Source: Clostridia bacterium
Lineage (GTDB): Bacteria > Bacillota > Clostridia > Oscillospirales > CAG-272
Assembly (NCBI GenBank): GCA_017414385.1
Contig: JAFQMO010000124.1
Span: forward strand, 1-50,432
Reading direction: 5' to 3'
Length of the DNA stretch: 50,432 nucleotides
Each line of letters starts with the position of its first letter. The first letter of the stretch is position 1. Shown in pieces: positions 41,046-50,432 of the stretch. The position numbers and the translations under genes were made by a program. Below the pieces are notes generated by a model. The model made no database searches. It was not told the origin of the DNA and saw nothing but the letters and a program-made list of their open reading frames with translations.

Positions 41046-42437
41046 ATGGGACTTATTAAAGCAGCACTTGGCGCAGCACAGGGTGTACTTGCGGATCAAT
41101 GGAAAGAATTTTACTACTGTGAATCGATTCCCAATGAAATTTTGGTAACAAGAGGACAAAAGCGTACCTCTTCCCGTTCCTCCAACACAGGCAGTGATAG
41201 TAATATCATTTCCAACGGTTCTGTTATCGCGGTTGCGGACGGACAGTGTATGATCATTGTTGAACAGGGAAAGATCGTTGAGATTTGTGCAGAGCCCGGA
41301 GAATTTACATATGACTCTTCAACAGAGCCCTCGATCTTTGCCGGAAGCCTCGGTAAGAGTATCATTGATTCCTTTAAAACCCTCGGTAAGCGTTTTACCT
41401 TCGGAGGTGATACCGCAAAGGATCAGAGAATCTATTATTTCAATACAAAAGAAATTCTTGATAACAAATTTGGCAGCCCGTCACCGATTCCTTTCCGTGT
41501 TGTTCAAAAGAGCATCGGTCTTGATATCGATGTGTCGCTTCGTTGTAACGGCATATACTCCTTCAGAATCGAAGATCCAATTCTGTTTTATACCAATGTG
41601 TGCGGCAACGTTTCTGAGAACTACTATGTAGAACAAATTGCGGGAACGCTGAAGAGGGATTTTATCAGCGCGCTTGCTCCTGCAATCGGTAAGCTTTCCG
41701 AGCTTGAGCTTCGTCCGAACCAGATCCCCTCACATAATGAAGCACTAGAGCAACATCTGAATGAGGAATTGAGCGCAGAGTGGGGCGAAAAGCGAGGTGT
41801 GAAGATCGTATCCGTTGCGATGACACCCCCCACCCTTCCCGAGGAAGATCAGGAGCTGATCAAAACGGCGCAAAAGACAGCAATGTACCGCGATCCTACA
41901 ATGGCGGCTGCAACGCTCGTCGGTGCGCAGGCTGATGCAATGAAAACGGCTGCTGCAAATGAAGGCGGCGCAATGACGGGCTTTATGGGAATGGGAATGG
42001 CCATGAATGCAGGGGGATTGAATGCACAGAATCTGTTTGCAATGGGACAGCAGCAACAGCAGGCAGAGGCTGCAGCAAACACATGGAAATGCGCTTGTGG
42101 CGCGTCGGTATCGGGCAATTTCTGTCCTGATTGCGGCGCAAAGAAGCCGGAAGAAAAGTCGGCTGATACATGGACGTGTGCTTGCGGAGCGACCGTCAGC
42201 GGAAAATTCTGTCAGGAATGCGGTGCAAAAAGACCGGAAGCTTCCGCTGGCTGGACGTGTGTCTGTGGCGCTGTAAACAAGGGTAAATTCTGCCCGGAAT
42301 GCGGTGCAAAGAAGCCGGATAACGTTCCTCAGTATCGTTGCGATAAGTGCGGCTGGGAACCTGCTGATCCGACAAAAGCGCCGAAGTTCTGCCCGGAATG
42401 CGGTGATCCGTTTGATTCCGGAGATATCAAGGCGTAA
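41046..42437 (+). CDS. SPFH-domain protein with C-terminal zinc-ribbon repeats
   Basis: A 463-aa protein. The N-terminal ~300 residues form an SPFH (stomatin/band-7-like) domain of the YdjL/virion-core-like type (EFYYCESIPNEILVTRG, then GLDIDVSLRCNGIYSFRIED and IVSVAMTPPTLPEEDQELIK, cited in parts). A Met/Gly/Gln-rich linker (about 305-345) leads to three near-identical zinc ribbons of the form W-x-C-x-C-G ... G-x-FC-x2-CGAK-x-P and a fourth, rubredoxin-like YRCDKCGW ... KFCPECG. The zinc ribbons probably bind protein or nucleic-acid partners. Function is unknown; SPFH proteins usually form oligomeric scaffolds at membranes, and no membrane helix is evident here. It is a single gene with a strong promoter and terminator. 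Confidence 0.85.
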   Translation: MGLIKAALGAAQGVLADQWKEFYYCESIPNEILVTRGQKRTSSRSSNTGSDSNIISNGSVIAVADGQCMIIVEQGKIVEICAEPGEFTYDSSTEPSIFAGSLGKSIIDSFKTLGKRFTFGGDTAKDQRIYYFNTKEILDNKFGSPSPIPFRVVQKSIGLDIDVSLRCNGIYSFRIEDPILFYTNVCGNVSENYYVEQIAGTLKRDFISALAPAIGKLSELELRPNQIPSHNEALEQHLNEELSAEWGEKRGVKIVSVAMTPPTLPEEDQELIKTAQKTAMYRDPTMAAATLVGAQADAMKTAAANEGGAMTGFMGMGMAMNAGGLNAQNLFAMGQQQQQAEAAANTWKCACGASVSGNFCPDCGAKKPEEKSADTWTCACGATVSGKFCQECGAKRPEASAGWTCVCGAVNKGKFCPECGAKKPDNVPQYRCDKCGWEPADPTKAPKFCPECGDPFDSGDIKA

Positions 42438-42489
42438 TGCAAGAGAGCAATTGTGCCGTGACTGTGATTTCAAAAATATTACAATTGAA

Positions 42490-42521
42490 GGAAGACCGTG
42501 CTTGAAACGGTCTTCCTTTTT
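42490..42521 (+). terminator. Terminator of the SPFH/zinc-ribbon gene
   Basis: GGAAGACCGT (42490-42499) pairs with ACGGTCTTCC (42507-42516), followed by TTTTT. Confidence 0.93.
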
Positions 42522-42549
42522 ATATGCAATGCGAATATGCAGAAGGCGG

Positions 42550-42620
42550 AAAATAAAAGTGTTGGCAGCGCCAACGTGAACTCTTTGAAAATCAAAGGCT
42601 CGAGGCAGAATACCAACACC
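42550..42620 (-). ncRNA. Candidate small RNA gene (about 70 nt), family unknown
   Basis: On the minus strand a strong promoter (42654-42627) is followed within seven bases by a G-starting RNA. The RNA begins GGTGTTGG, contains a perfect hairpin CTTTGA-TTT-TCAAAG (42599-42585), and ends in GTTGGCGCTGCCAAC (42575-42561) followed by ACTTTTATTTT, a standard Rho-independent terminator. The 5' GTGTTGG can also pair with the 3' CCAACAC, so the RNA can close on itself or form the terminator stem: two exclusive folds. No open frame of note lies inside. The sequence was not recognised as 6S, SRP, tmRNA or a known riboswitch. It is convergent with the SPFH gene and upstream of the hrcA promoter on the other strand. 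Confidence 0.6.
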
Positions 42621-42626
42621 ACAGAT

Positions 42627-42654
42627 ATTTTACCACAGGTGGGAAAAATGTCAA
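42627..42654 (-). promoter_or_regulatory. Promoter of the candidate small RNA
   Basis: On the minus strand: TTGACA (42654-42649), 16-bp spacer ending in TGG, TAAAAT (42632-42627), i.e. also an extended -10 (TGn). Confidence 0.7.
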
Positions 42655-42821
42655 TAGGCAGGATCTCTTTTGCGCTGAAGGAACAAACAGCTTTATCGTA
42701 ATCTACATTTTTATTTATAACAGGTACAGTTTCTCAGTGTTACGATTGTAGGAACGGGAGGTATCCGACGCGGCGGAGCTGCGTGTTTACATATTATTAA
42801 CATTGGATTCAAGGAATATTG

Positions 42822-42849
42822 TTGATTTTAACGCTGTTTCGAGTATAAT
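42822..42849 (+). promoter_or_regulatory. Promoter of the hrcA-grpE-dnaK operon
   Basis: TTGATT (42822-42827), 16-bp spacer, TATAAT (42844-42849), with the CIRCE beginning 10 bp downstream. Confidence 0.75.
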
Positions 42850-42859
42850 AATATACAGA

Positions 42860-42886
42860 TTAGCAGTCTTGGCACATGAGTGCTAA
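42860..42886. promoter_or_regulatory. CIRCE operator of the hrcA operon (one mismatch)
   Basis: TTAGCAGTC-N9-GAGTGCTAA differs from the CIRCE consensus at one position (G for C in the left arm). It overlaps the start of transcription and should bind HrcA, somewhat more weakly than the perfect site at htpG. Confidence 0.93.
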
Positions 42887-42939
42887 TTTGCCCGCAGAGT
42901 GCCTTGAGAATCCCGGAAGTACTGTAAAGGAGAAGAGGA

Positions 42940-44040
42940 ATGGATCGTCGAAAAGAGCTGAGTGAACGCAAAAGAGCCATTCTGAAAGCGGTTGTTGATG
43001 TTCACATCAAGCTCGGTGAACCGGTTGGCTCCAAGTTTTTGACACAGAATGAGCAGATCGCACTTTCGAGTGCTACGATACGCAATGAGATGGCAGAGCT
43101 TGAGGAAATGGGCTATCTGGAACAGCCGCATACATCCGCAGGCCGCGTTCCTTCGCGTGCGGGATATCGTTTGTACGTGGATTCCCTGATGAACCGTTAT
43201 CCGATCTCCATGCAGGAAACTGAGGAGCTGAACGCCTTGATGCGTTCCAAGATCGATGCGCTTGATCAGCTTCTGGAACAGGCGGGGAAGATGGTCTCTC
43301 TTTTGACCAATTATACTTCGCTTACCATGAAGGCAGGCGGTATACAGGCTTGTGTCCGAAGATTTGATGCAGTTTGGATTGATCTGCGCAGCTTTATCTT
43401 GGTTTTGACGTTGGATGCGGATGAAGTTCGTTCTAAAACGATCCGTGTGCATCAGGATGTTACGCGTCAGGTGCTTGAGAAGCTGATGACAGTTCTCAAT
43501 GAAACGATCGCGGGGATCCCGATGGAGCAGGTCAACCTGCCTCGGATGGTTGAAATGGAAGCTGCAATGGGTGACGATGCATTTGTCATATCACCGGTAA
43601 TCAAGTATGTATATGAGATGATCGGGATGACGGAGCATTCAGAGTTGCATTTTGAAGGCGTGAATAAGCTGCTGCAACATCCGGAGTATACTGACATCAG
43701 TCGTATGCGCGAGATGTTTGACGTATTCGAAAAGAAGCAAGAGATCATGAACGTCATGACGAATGCAAAGAGCGAGGGCGTCAATGTTATCATCGGCGGG
43801 GAGACTACGGTGAGGACGATGGAGAATTCCACTTTGATTTTCAAAAATCTTGTGGAAAACGGCAGGGTCGTCGGTGCGATCGGTGTAATCGGACCGTGTC
43901 GAATGGATTATTCTAAGGTTGTAACATTGATCGAATGCATGACAGATCGTTTGTCTGAAATGCTGACGGGGGAAACGCCTACGGAAAATATGTTACCCGG
44001 ACATTTTGGACCGCCGAGTGAACAGGAGAATGGTTCATAA
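42940..44040 (+). CDS. hrcA: Heat-inducible transcription repressor HrcA
   Basis: A 366-aa repressor that binds CIRCE and is kept active by GroEL. It has an N-terminal winged helix (KRAILKAVVDVHIKLGEPVG and SSATIRNEMAELEEMGYLEQ, with PHTSAGRVPS), then GAF-like and dimerisation parts, with IIGGETTVRTMENSTLIF and IGVIGPCRMDYSKVV near the end. Its own operator is at 42860. The SD AAAGGAG precedes the ATG. First gene of the DnaK operon. Confidence 0.97.
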   Translation: MDRRKELSERKRAILKAVVDVHIKLGEPVGSKFLTQNEQIALSSATIRNEMAELEEMGYLEQPHTSAGRVPSRAGYRLYVDSLMNRYPISMQETEELNALMRSKIDALDQLLEQAGKMVSLLTNYTSLTMKAGGIQACVRRFDAVWIDLRSFILVLTLDADEVRSKTIRVHQDVTRQVLEKLMTVLNETIAGIPMEQVNLPRMVEMEAAMGDDAFVISPVIKYVYEMIGMTEHSELHFEGVNKLLQHPEYTDISRMREMFDVFEKKQEIMNVMTNAKSEGVNVIIGGETTVRTMENSTLIFKNLVENGRVVGAIGVIGPCRMDYSKVVTLIECMTDRLSEMLTGETPTENMLPGHFGPPSEQENGS

Positions 44041-44081
44041 CGGTGGTGACCGCGGTCGAAAAAGAAAGGACGAATAATGTG

Positions 44082-44642
44082 ATGAAAAACAAGGAAAAAA
44101 TCAAGGAAACAGAAGAAACGACAGAGGCAATTCCTTCTGAGGGACAGGATCCGCAGCAGAATGATTCCGAGCCCTGCTTTGATGCAGAGGCGTTGCAGGC
44201 GGAGCTTGCATCTGCCACAGCGGCATTGGCTGAGGAAAAGGATAAGTATTTGAGAATGGCAGCGGAATATGACAATTACCGTCGTCGTGCGGCAAAGGAG
44301 AGAGAAACGGTATACAGTGATGCATACGCGGATGCGTTGATGCAGATCCTGCCGGTGATCGATAATCTGGAGCGTGCAGCGGGCTTTGGTGATGTCGGAG
44401 ATGCCAAACAGTTGGCGGACGGTGTGAATATGATCTTGAATCAGTTCGGTGATGTTCTCAAGAAGATGGGTATCGAAAGCTTTGGCGAAAAGGGTGATGC
44501 GTTCGACCCCAATATCCACAATGCGATCATGCATGAGGAGGACCCCGAGCAGGTAGAGAGCGTTTTGGGCGATGTATTCCAAAAGGGTTATCGCCGCGGC
44601 GATAAGATCATTCGCTGTGCGATGGTCAAGGTCATCAATTAA
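44082..44642 (+). CDS. grpE: Nucleotide-exchange factor GrpE
   Basis: A 186-aa co-chaperone that releases ADP from DnaK. An acidic, variable N-terminus is followed by a coiled coil (KDKYLRMAAEYDNYRRRAAK) and the C-terminal beta domain (GDAFDPNIHNAIMHEE, then FQKGYRRGDKIIRCAMVKV). ATG 44082 or the GTG just before it fits the SD AAAGGA; an earlier GTG at 44043 is possible. It follows hrcA by about 40 bp. Confidence 0.95.
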   Translation: MKNKEKIKETEETTEAIPSEGQDPQQNDSEPCFDAEALQAELASATAALAEEKDKYLRMAAEYDNYRRRAAKERETVYSDAYADALMQILPVIDNLERAAGFGDVGDAKQLADGVNMILNQFGDVLKKMGIESFGEKGDAFDPNIHNAIMHEEDPEQVESVLGDVFQKGYRRGDKIIRCAMVKVIN

Positions 44643-44689
44643 ATCAAGCGTCAATTATTAAACTGTAATAGATCAAATTTTTATAATAA

Positions 44690-46516
<1,827 letters not shown>

Positions 46517-46558
46517 TTTTGATCGGCTGTATCCGGTGTTTGATACGGTATGATGCAG

Positions 46559-46593
46559 GATGGCGGAGGGCGGCAATGGCGTCTTCCGCCATC
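46559..46593 (+). terminator. Hairpin between dnaK and dnaJ
   Basis: GATGGCGGA (46559-46567) pairs with TCCGCCATC (46585-46593). There is no T run, so it may slow or trim the transcript (a partial terminator or 3'-end processing hairpin), letting dnaJ be expressed at a lower level. Confidence 0.5.
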
Positions 46594-46649
46594 TGTGTGA
46601 CCTTGGATCAAGAATATTTGCCGTGTATAAAAAAATTAACAATTCAAGG

Positions 46650-46678
46650 TTGAATTCAGAACGATAGTTTGATATAAT
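46650..46678 (+). promoter_or_regulatory. Internal promoter of dnaJ
   Basis: TTGAAT (46650-46655), 17 bp, TATAAT (46673-46678), 76 bp upstream of the dnaJ start. No CIRCE lies here, so basal dnaJ-prmA expression would be independent of HrcA. Confidence 0.7.
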
Positions 46679-46754
46679 CACTCACATATGTGGTGTGTTT
46701 TTCATCAATTTCGGAAGAAATAAATGTATGCGGTGAGAAAGGGAAATCTGTTGT

Positions 46755-47894
46755 ATGGCAGAAACAAAACGCGATTATTATGAGGTGCTGGGGCTGCAAA
46801 AAACAGCGAGCGCCGATGAGATTAAACGTGCATATCGTCAGCTTGCCAAGAAATATCATCCCGATATGAATGCGGGCGATACGGACGCAGAACAGAAATT
46901 CAAGGAAGTCAACGAGGCGTATGCGATCCTTTCCGATGCCGATAAGAAGGCACGGTATGATCAGTACGGTCATGCCGGAGTCGATCCCAATATGGGTGGC
47001 GGTGGATTCGGTGGATTCGGCGGTATGGATTTTGACATCTCCGATATATTCGGAAGCTTTTTCGGCGGTGGTATGGGAGGATCCTCACAAGCGCGTCGAA
47101 ATGGCCCTACGCGCGGTGACGACATCCATTTACGTACGGCAATCTCCTTTGAGGAGGCGGCCTTTGGCTGTAAGAAGGATATTACCTATACCAAGGTAGA
47201 GAGGTGTGCGGACTGCGCGGGAACGGGCGCAGAGAAGGGAACCTCGCCGGAGCGTTGTACAAATTGTAACGGCTCGGGACAGATCCGGGTACAGCAGCGC
47301 ACGGCGCTCGGTGTTTTCCAATCCAGTCGTCCCTGTGATGTTTGCGGCGGAAGCGGTAAGATCATCAAAAATCCCTGCTCGGGCTGTAAGGGAAGCGGCT
47401 TCAGAAAAACCCAGAAAAAGATCGAGGTTTCGATTCCCGCAGGATGCGATGACGGAATGATGCTTGCTTTGCGTGATCAGGGGTCTGATGGCAGAAACGG
47501 AGGTCCCTCCGGAGATGTTATCATCACGGTTAATGTCAGACCGCACCATATTTTTGAGCGCGACGGTTACGATATTGCGTGTGAGATCCCGATTACGTTC
47601 CCGGAGGCTACCTTGGGAGCGGAAATTGATGTGCCGACGCTTGAGGGGGATGTGAAGTATACGATTCCCGAGGGAACACAGACGGGAACAACGTTTACTA
47701 TTCGCGGAAAAGGTATTCAGGTGATCAATTCCAAGAGCAAGGGTGATCTGCATTTCACCGTTGTGATCGAGGTCCCGAAGAGCCTCAGCGAGAAGCAGAA
47801 GGAGCTTTTGCGCGAATTTGGAGAGACCTGCGGAAAGAATAACTATACAAAGAAAGAAAGCTTTTTCAATAAAATATTTGGAAGCAGAAACTGA
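46755..47894 (+). CDS. dnaJ: Co-chaperone DnaJ
   Basis: A 379-aa Hsp40. The J domain (residues ~6-71) has HPD within AKKYHPDMNAG, then a Gly/Phe-rich stretch (GGGGFGGFGGMDF). The zinc domain has four CxxCxGxG repeats (CADCAGTG, CTNCNGSG, CDVCGGSG, CSGCKGSG), and the C-terminal substrate domains follow. It stimulates DnaK ATPase. prmA follows after a hairpin. Confidence 0.97.
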   Translation: MAETKRDYYEVLGLQKTASADEIKRAYRQLAKKYHPDMNAGDTDAEQKFKEVNEAYAILSDADKKARYDQYGHAGVDPNMGGGGFGGFGGMDFDISDIFGSFFGGGMGGSSQARRNGPTRGDDIHLRTAISFEEAAFGCKKDITYTKVERCADCAGTGAEKGTSPERCTNCNGSGQIRVQQRTALGVFQSSRPCDVCGGSGKIIKNPCSGCKGSGFRKTQKKIEVSIPAGCDDGMMLALRDQGSDGRNGGPSGDVIITVNVRPHHIFERDGYDIACEIPITFPEATLGAEIDVPTLEGDVKYTIPEGTQTGTTFTIRGKGIQVINSKSKGDLHFTVVIEVPKSLSEKQKELLREFGETCGKNNYTKKESFFNKIFGSRN

Positions 47895-47899
47895 AAAGA

Positions 47900-47933
47900 G
47901 GGAGACGTGTATCCGTAGGGGTATACGCCTCCC
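47900..47933 (+). terminator. Hairpin between dnaJ and prmA
   Basis: GGGAGACGTGTATCC (from 47900) pairs with GGTATACGCCTCCC (to 47933) with wobbles. The tail has few T residues, so it is likely leaky and prmA could still be co-transcribed. Confidence 0.55.
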
Positions 47934-47979
47934 TTATGGGTGTTTCGTTCGATTTTTATTGAGGAAAAGGAGAAAACAT

Positions 47980-48897
47980 ATGGAATGGACACAGTTGAAG
48001 GTCACATGCAGACAGGAGCATAAGGAACAGGTGTGTGCGATCATGATGCTTTTGGATAATCAGCTGATGATCGAAGATTATTCGGATATCGATATGGATA
48101 CGGTTTATGCGGATCTGATCGACGAGGGTATTCTGCAAAGCGATAAATCAAAGCTGTCTGTCAGCATTTACGTACCGGAGGATAAGAATCTCGGAGAGTA
48201 TGCGGCATTTTTGCGTGACCGTTTCCTGGCTGCTGATATTGATTTCGATCTGGAGTATGTCGGTGTAGATGAAGAGGCTTGGTCAACTGCATGGCGGAAG
48301 TACTATCATCCGACAAAAATCGGTGAAAAGCTGGTGGTCGTCCCGTTATGGGAAGAATATGCTGCAAAGGACGGAGAGATCATCGTACATATGGATCCGG
48401 GTATGGCTTTTGGAACAGGTACGCACGAGACTACGCGTCTGTGCGCTTCGCTTCTGGAAAAGTATGTAAAGCAGGGAGCTCGAATGCTGGATGTCGGAAC
48501 GGGATCCGGTATCCTTGCCATTTGCGGTTCGCTTCTTGGTGCTGCACAGGGATTTGCTTATGATATTGATCCTGTAGCTGTTCGAGTGGCAAAGGAAAAC
48601 ATGGAAGAAAACGGCGTATCCAATGTTGTATGTGAGGTCTCTGATCTTTTGAAGGATGTTGATAAAACCCGTCCGTTTACGATTTGTACGGCCAATATCG
48701 TTGCGGATATCATTATCCGTATGGCACCGGAAATCGGATCTTTTTTGAGTAATGATGCGGTTTATATTACCTCCGGTATCATTGATACAAGAAAAGACGA
48801 TGTTTTGCGTGCTATGACTGCTCATGGTTTTGTCTTGCTTGAGGAGCGTTATGAAAACGGTTGGGTCGCACTTGCGTTTTCTCCTGCGAATAACTGA
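47980..48897 (+). CDS. prmA: Ribosomal protein L11 methyltransferase
   Basis: A 305-aa SAM-dependent methyltransferase that trimethylates ribosomal protein L11. It has an N-terminal L11-recognition domain, then DPGMAFGTGTHETTRL (PrmA-specific) and motif I DVGTGSGILAI, with TANIVADIII (NxxA-like region). The start at 47980 is set by AAAAGGAG; an open frame extends upstream over the end of dnaJ without a second SD. Its place after dnaJ is the standard Firmicutes order. Confidence 0.95.
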   Translation: MEWTQLKVTCRQEHKEQVCAIMMLLDNQLMIEDYSDIDMDTVYADLIDEGILQSDKSKLSVSIYVPEDKNLGEYAAFLRDRFLAADIDFDLEYVGVDEEAWSTAWRKYYHPTKIGEKLVVVPLWEEYAAKDGEIIVHMDPGMAFGTGTHETTRLCASLLEKYVKQGARMLDVGTGSGILAICGSLLGAAQGFAYDIDPVAVRVAKENMEENGVSNVVCEVSDLLKDVDKTRPFTICTANIVADIIIRMAPEIGSFLSNDAVYITSGIIDTRKDDVLRAMTAHGFVLLEERYENGWVALAFSPANN

Positions 48898-49021
48898 GAA
48901 AAATTTTCTTGTGTGTAAGCGCGTTTCCTCGTACCAAACAGAAAAAATGAAGATCATTTCCATGAATGTGTATGGTAAATGTTAAAAAAATAAAAATTAT
49001 GGATAATATCCAAAAAAACCT

Positions 49022-49050
49022 TTGACAAATTAGTTATTTTGTAGTATAAT
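49022..49050 (+). promoter_or_regulatory. Consensus promoter upstream of rsmE
   Basis: TTGACA (49022-49027), 17 bp, TATAAT (49045-49050): a perfect sigma-A consensus about 100 bp before the rsmE start. Confidence 0.9.
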
Positions 49051-49147
49051 ATTTGTGAATCGTATAGAAATACGGGAATTAACTTGCGTAACTTTGATAA
49101 AATGACAAAAGCTGCGTTTGTAGTTCTGCGAAAGGATGTTTGCAAAT

Positions 49148-49912
49148 ATGGCAAGGTTTTTTCTTTCGCGTGACATGATGCGCCCGGAAACCGGGGAGAT
49201 CTCGATTTTTGGCGGTGATGCGCATCATATTGCGTATTCTTTGCGTATGGCAGTCGGTGATATGGTTATCGTTTGTGATATGCAGATGACAGAATATCAT
49301 TGTACAATCAGTGCTATTCGACCGGACGAGGTGCGTTTGCACATCGATCGGATAGAAAGCAATGATACGGAACTCCCTGTTCGAATTCATATTTATCAAT
49401 CCCTGCCAAAGGGGGATAAGATGGAGTATATCATTCAGAAGGCGGTGGAGTTGGGCGCAGCGTCCTTGACCCCGGTAATGAGCTGCCGCTGCATTGTGAA
49501 GCTTGATGATAAAGGCGTTGCAAAAAAAATGACCCGCTGGCAGAAGATTGCTGAAGAAGCTGCAAAGCAGTGCGGGCGTGGTTATATTCCCGAGATCAGA
49601 CAGCCTCGGTCCTTCGAGGATGCGATAAAGGAAGGTGCTGCGATGGATGTGCCGTTGTTCTGTTATGAGGGCGATGGAACGGTATCGCTGAAATCTGTGC
49701 TCGAGAATGTAAAATCATCTGCTCCGGTGAATGGAATGGAACAATTGTCTTCGGCTGTTTTCATTGGTCCGGAGGGCGGATATGATATCAAGGAAGTACA
49801 CCTCGCACAGTCGGCCGGAATAACTTGCGTGAATCTTGGCAAGCGGATTCTGCGATGCGAAACGGCATCAGGGTTTGTGTTGTCCGCAATGACCTATGTG
49901 TTTGAGCTTTGA
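49148..49912 (+). CDS. rsmE: 16S rRNA (uracil-1498-N3)-methyltransferase
   Basis: A 254-aa SPOUT methyltransferase that makes m3U1498 in 16S rRNA. The N-terminal PUA-like part begins ARFFLSRDMM; the knot region has FIGPEGGYDIKEV and LGKRILRCETASGFVLSAM. The start at 49148 (MARFF) follows AAAGGA; the ATG at 49136 touches the SD. It follows prmA as usual in this phylum but has its own strong promoter. Confidence 0.95.
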   Translation: MARFFLSRDMMRPETGEISIFGGDAHHIAYSLRMAVGDMVIVCDMQMTEYHCTISAIRPDEVRLHIDRIESNDTELPVRIHIYQSLPKGDKMEYIIQKAVELGAASLTPVMSCRCIVKLDDKGVAKKMTRWQKIAEEAAKQCGRGYIPEIRQPRSFEDAIKEGAAMDVPLFCYEGDGTVSLKSVLENVKSSAPVNGMEQLSSAVFIGPEGGYDIKEVHLAQSAGITCVNLGKRILRCETASGFVLSAMTYVFEL

Positions 49913-49958
49913 TTCACAGGTGCGATAAATCAAAAGACGGAAAGGATTTGTCTTGATA

Positions 49959-50432
49959 ATGGGTGAGAATAAGAAACAAGCGGTAAAAAAATCCGGAAAA
50001 CATATGATGACCAACGAAGAAAATGACTTGATGATGAACCGACTGATGTTGGTGTTTGTCGTTGCCGTTGCAATGGTGACGTTGGTTATCAACCTGAAGA
50101 ATGCGAACGGCATTCTTCGGATGTATCAGGTCGTTGCTCCTGTTATGTCTGTGTCATGCATTGCGCTGTTTTTGCTTTCTTTGGTTGTTTTTGCAATAAG
50201 GGTACACAAAAAAACAGATGACAGCAGGAAAGTTCTTACCCGATACAATGTTTTGGGAACAGGATGTGTTGCTCTGATGTGTGCGGCTGCATATGTCGTC
50301 AATGCATCGGTTGCGACAGGCTATGTGGTGGCGATCGTCATGGGGGCATGTGTACTGTATTTCATTCAGTATATTTATCCCAGAGACTTTTTTGCACTGT
50401 CGTGTTTTTGCTTGTGCGAGGGATTCTTTATA
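49959..50432 (+). CDS. Membrane protein of unknown family (3' end outside the window)
   Basis: 158 codons are present, without a stop. A basic, Asn/Met-rich N-terminus (about 30 residues) is followed by about four membrane helices (LMLVFVVAVAMVTLVI, VSCIALFLLSLVVFAI, GTGCVALMCAAAYVV, YVVAIVMGACVLYFI). AAGGA lies 12 bases before the ATG, 46 bp after rsmE, so it may be co-transcribed. No family recognised. Confidence 0.65.
   Translation, partial: MGENKKQAVKKSGKHMMTNEENDLMMNRLMLVFVVAVAMVTLVINLKNANGILRMYQVVAPVMSVSCIALFLLSLVVFAIRVHKKTDDSRKVLTRYNVLGTGCVALMCAAAYVVNASVATGYVVAIVMGACVLYFIQYIYPRDFFALSCFCLCEGFFI

Noticed and set aside
42498-42701. A 67-codon plus-strand frame after the SPFH gene
   Set aside because: It begins within the terminator hairpin, has no SD, and the candidate small RNA on the other strand explains the structure better.

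Overview
The window reads as chromosomal DNA of a low-to-medium G+C Gram-positive anaerobe of the class Clostridia, probably a spore former. The evidence is a hrcA-grpE-dnaK-dnaJ-prmA-rsmE heat-shock cluster with CIRCE operators, a T-box-type leader in front of ileS, a SpoIID-like/peptidoglycan-binding gene set, a 2-hydroxyacyl-CoA-dehydratase-activase-like pair typical of anaerobes, SLH-domain export, and A-rich SD sites (AAAGGAG) with sigma-A-like promoters almost everywhere. A parS-like site at 7225-7240 suggests the origin-proximal part of a chromosome. Genus cannot be fixed from the sequence alone.

Layout. 1-704: six directly repeated 22-bp elements (54-441), then a promoter and a 448-aa protein with two apparent winged-helix units (705-2051). 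2505-6036: promoter, Ile T-box-like leader and a long (type 2, eukaryote-like) isoleucyl-tRNA synthetase. 6056-7461: DEDDh exonuclease, parS and a LexA-box-like palindrome. 7473-11770: a two-gene version of the large BadF/BcrA-type activase protein. 12022-13651: pyridoxamine kinase and UMP kinase, convergent. 14029-19803 (minus): MoxR ATPase, DUF58, transmembrane transglutaminase and GT4 glycosyltransferase operon. 20149-21778: ECF sigma factor and its membrane anti-sigma, with an ECF-type promoter in front. 21968-24128: secreted SLH-transglutaminase and pyroglutamyl peptidase. 24109-26573 (minus): spore/cell-wall-like set of three genes. 26728-29948: HAD phosphatase, then a minus-strand DUF3006, tyrosine recombinase, DUF5662 operon and a small unknown gene. 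30055-31359 (minus): CcdA and TlpA-like thioredoxin. 31679-36702: secA plus two uncharacterised membrane proteins that share an LPDxxG hairpin motif. 36768-38543 (minus): Na/Pi cotransporter with PhoU domain. 38854-42437: CIRCE-controlled htpG, divergent from an SPFH/zinc-ribbon protein. 42550-42654 (minus): a candidate unannotated small RNA gene with its own promoter and terminator. 42822-49912: the DnaK operon region through rsmE. The window ends inside a membrane-protein gene.

How the parts fit: three blocks deal with the cell envelope (MoxR operon, ECF system with SLH-transglutaminase, SpoIID/PG-binding set). Two blocks are protein homeostasis (htpG and hrcA-dnaK-dnaJ, both under CIRCE), and secA with its partners handles export. 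The most unusual items are the 22-bp repeat array with the double-winged-helix protein, the candidate small RNA at 42550-42620, the ileS leader without a canonical T-box sequence, the split activase, and the secA-linked membrane protein pair.
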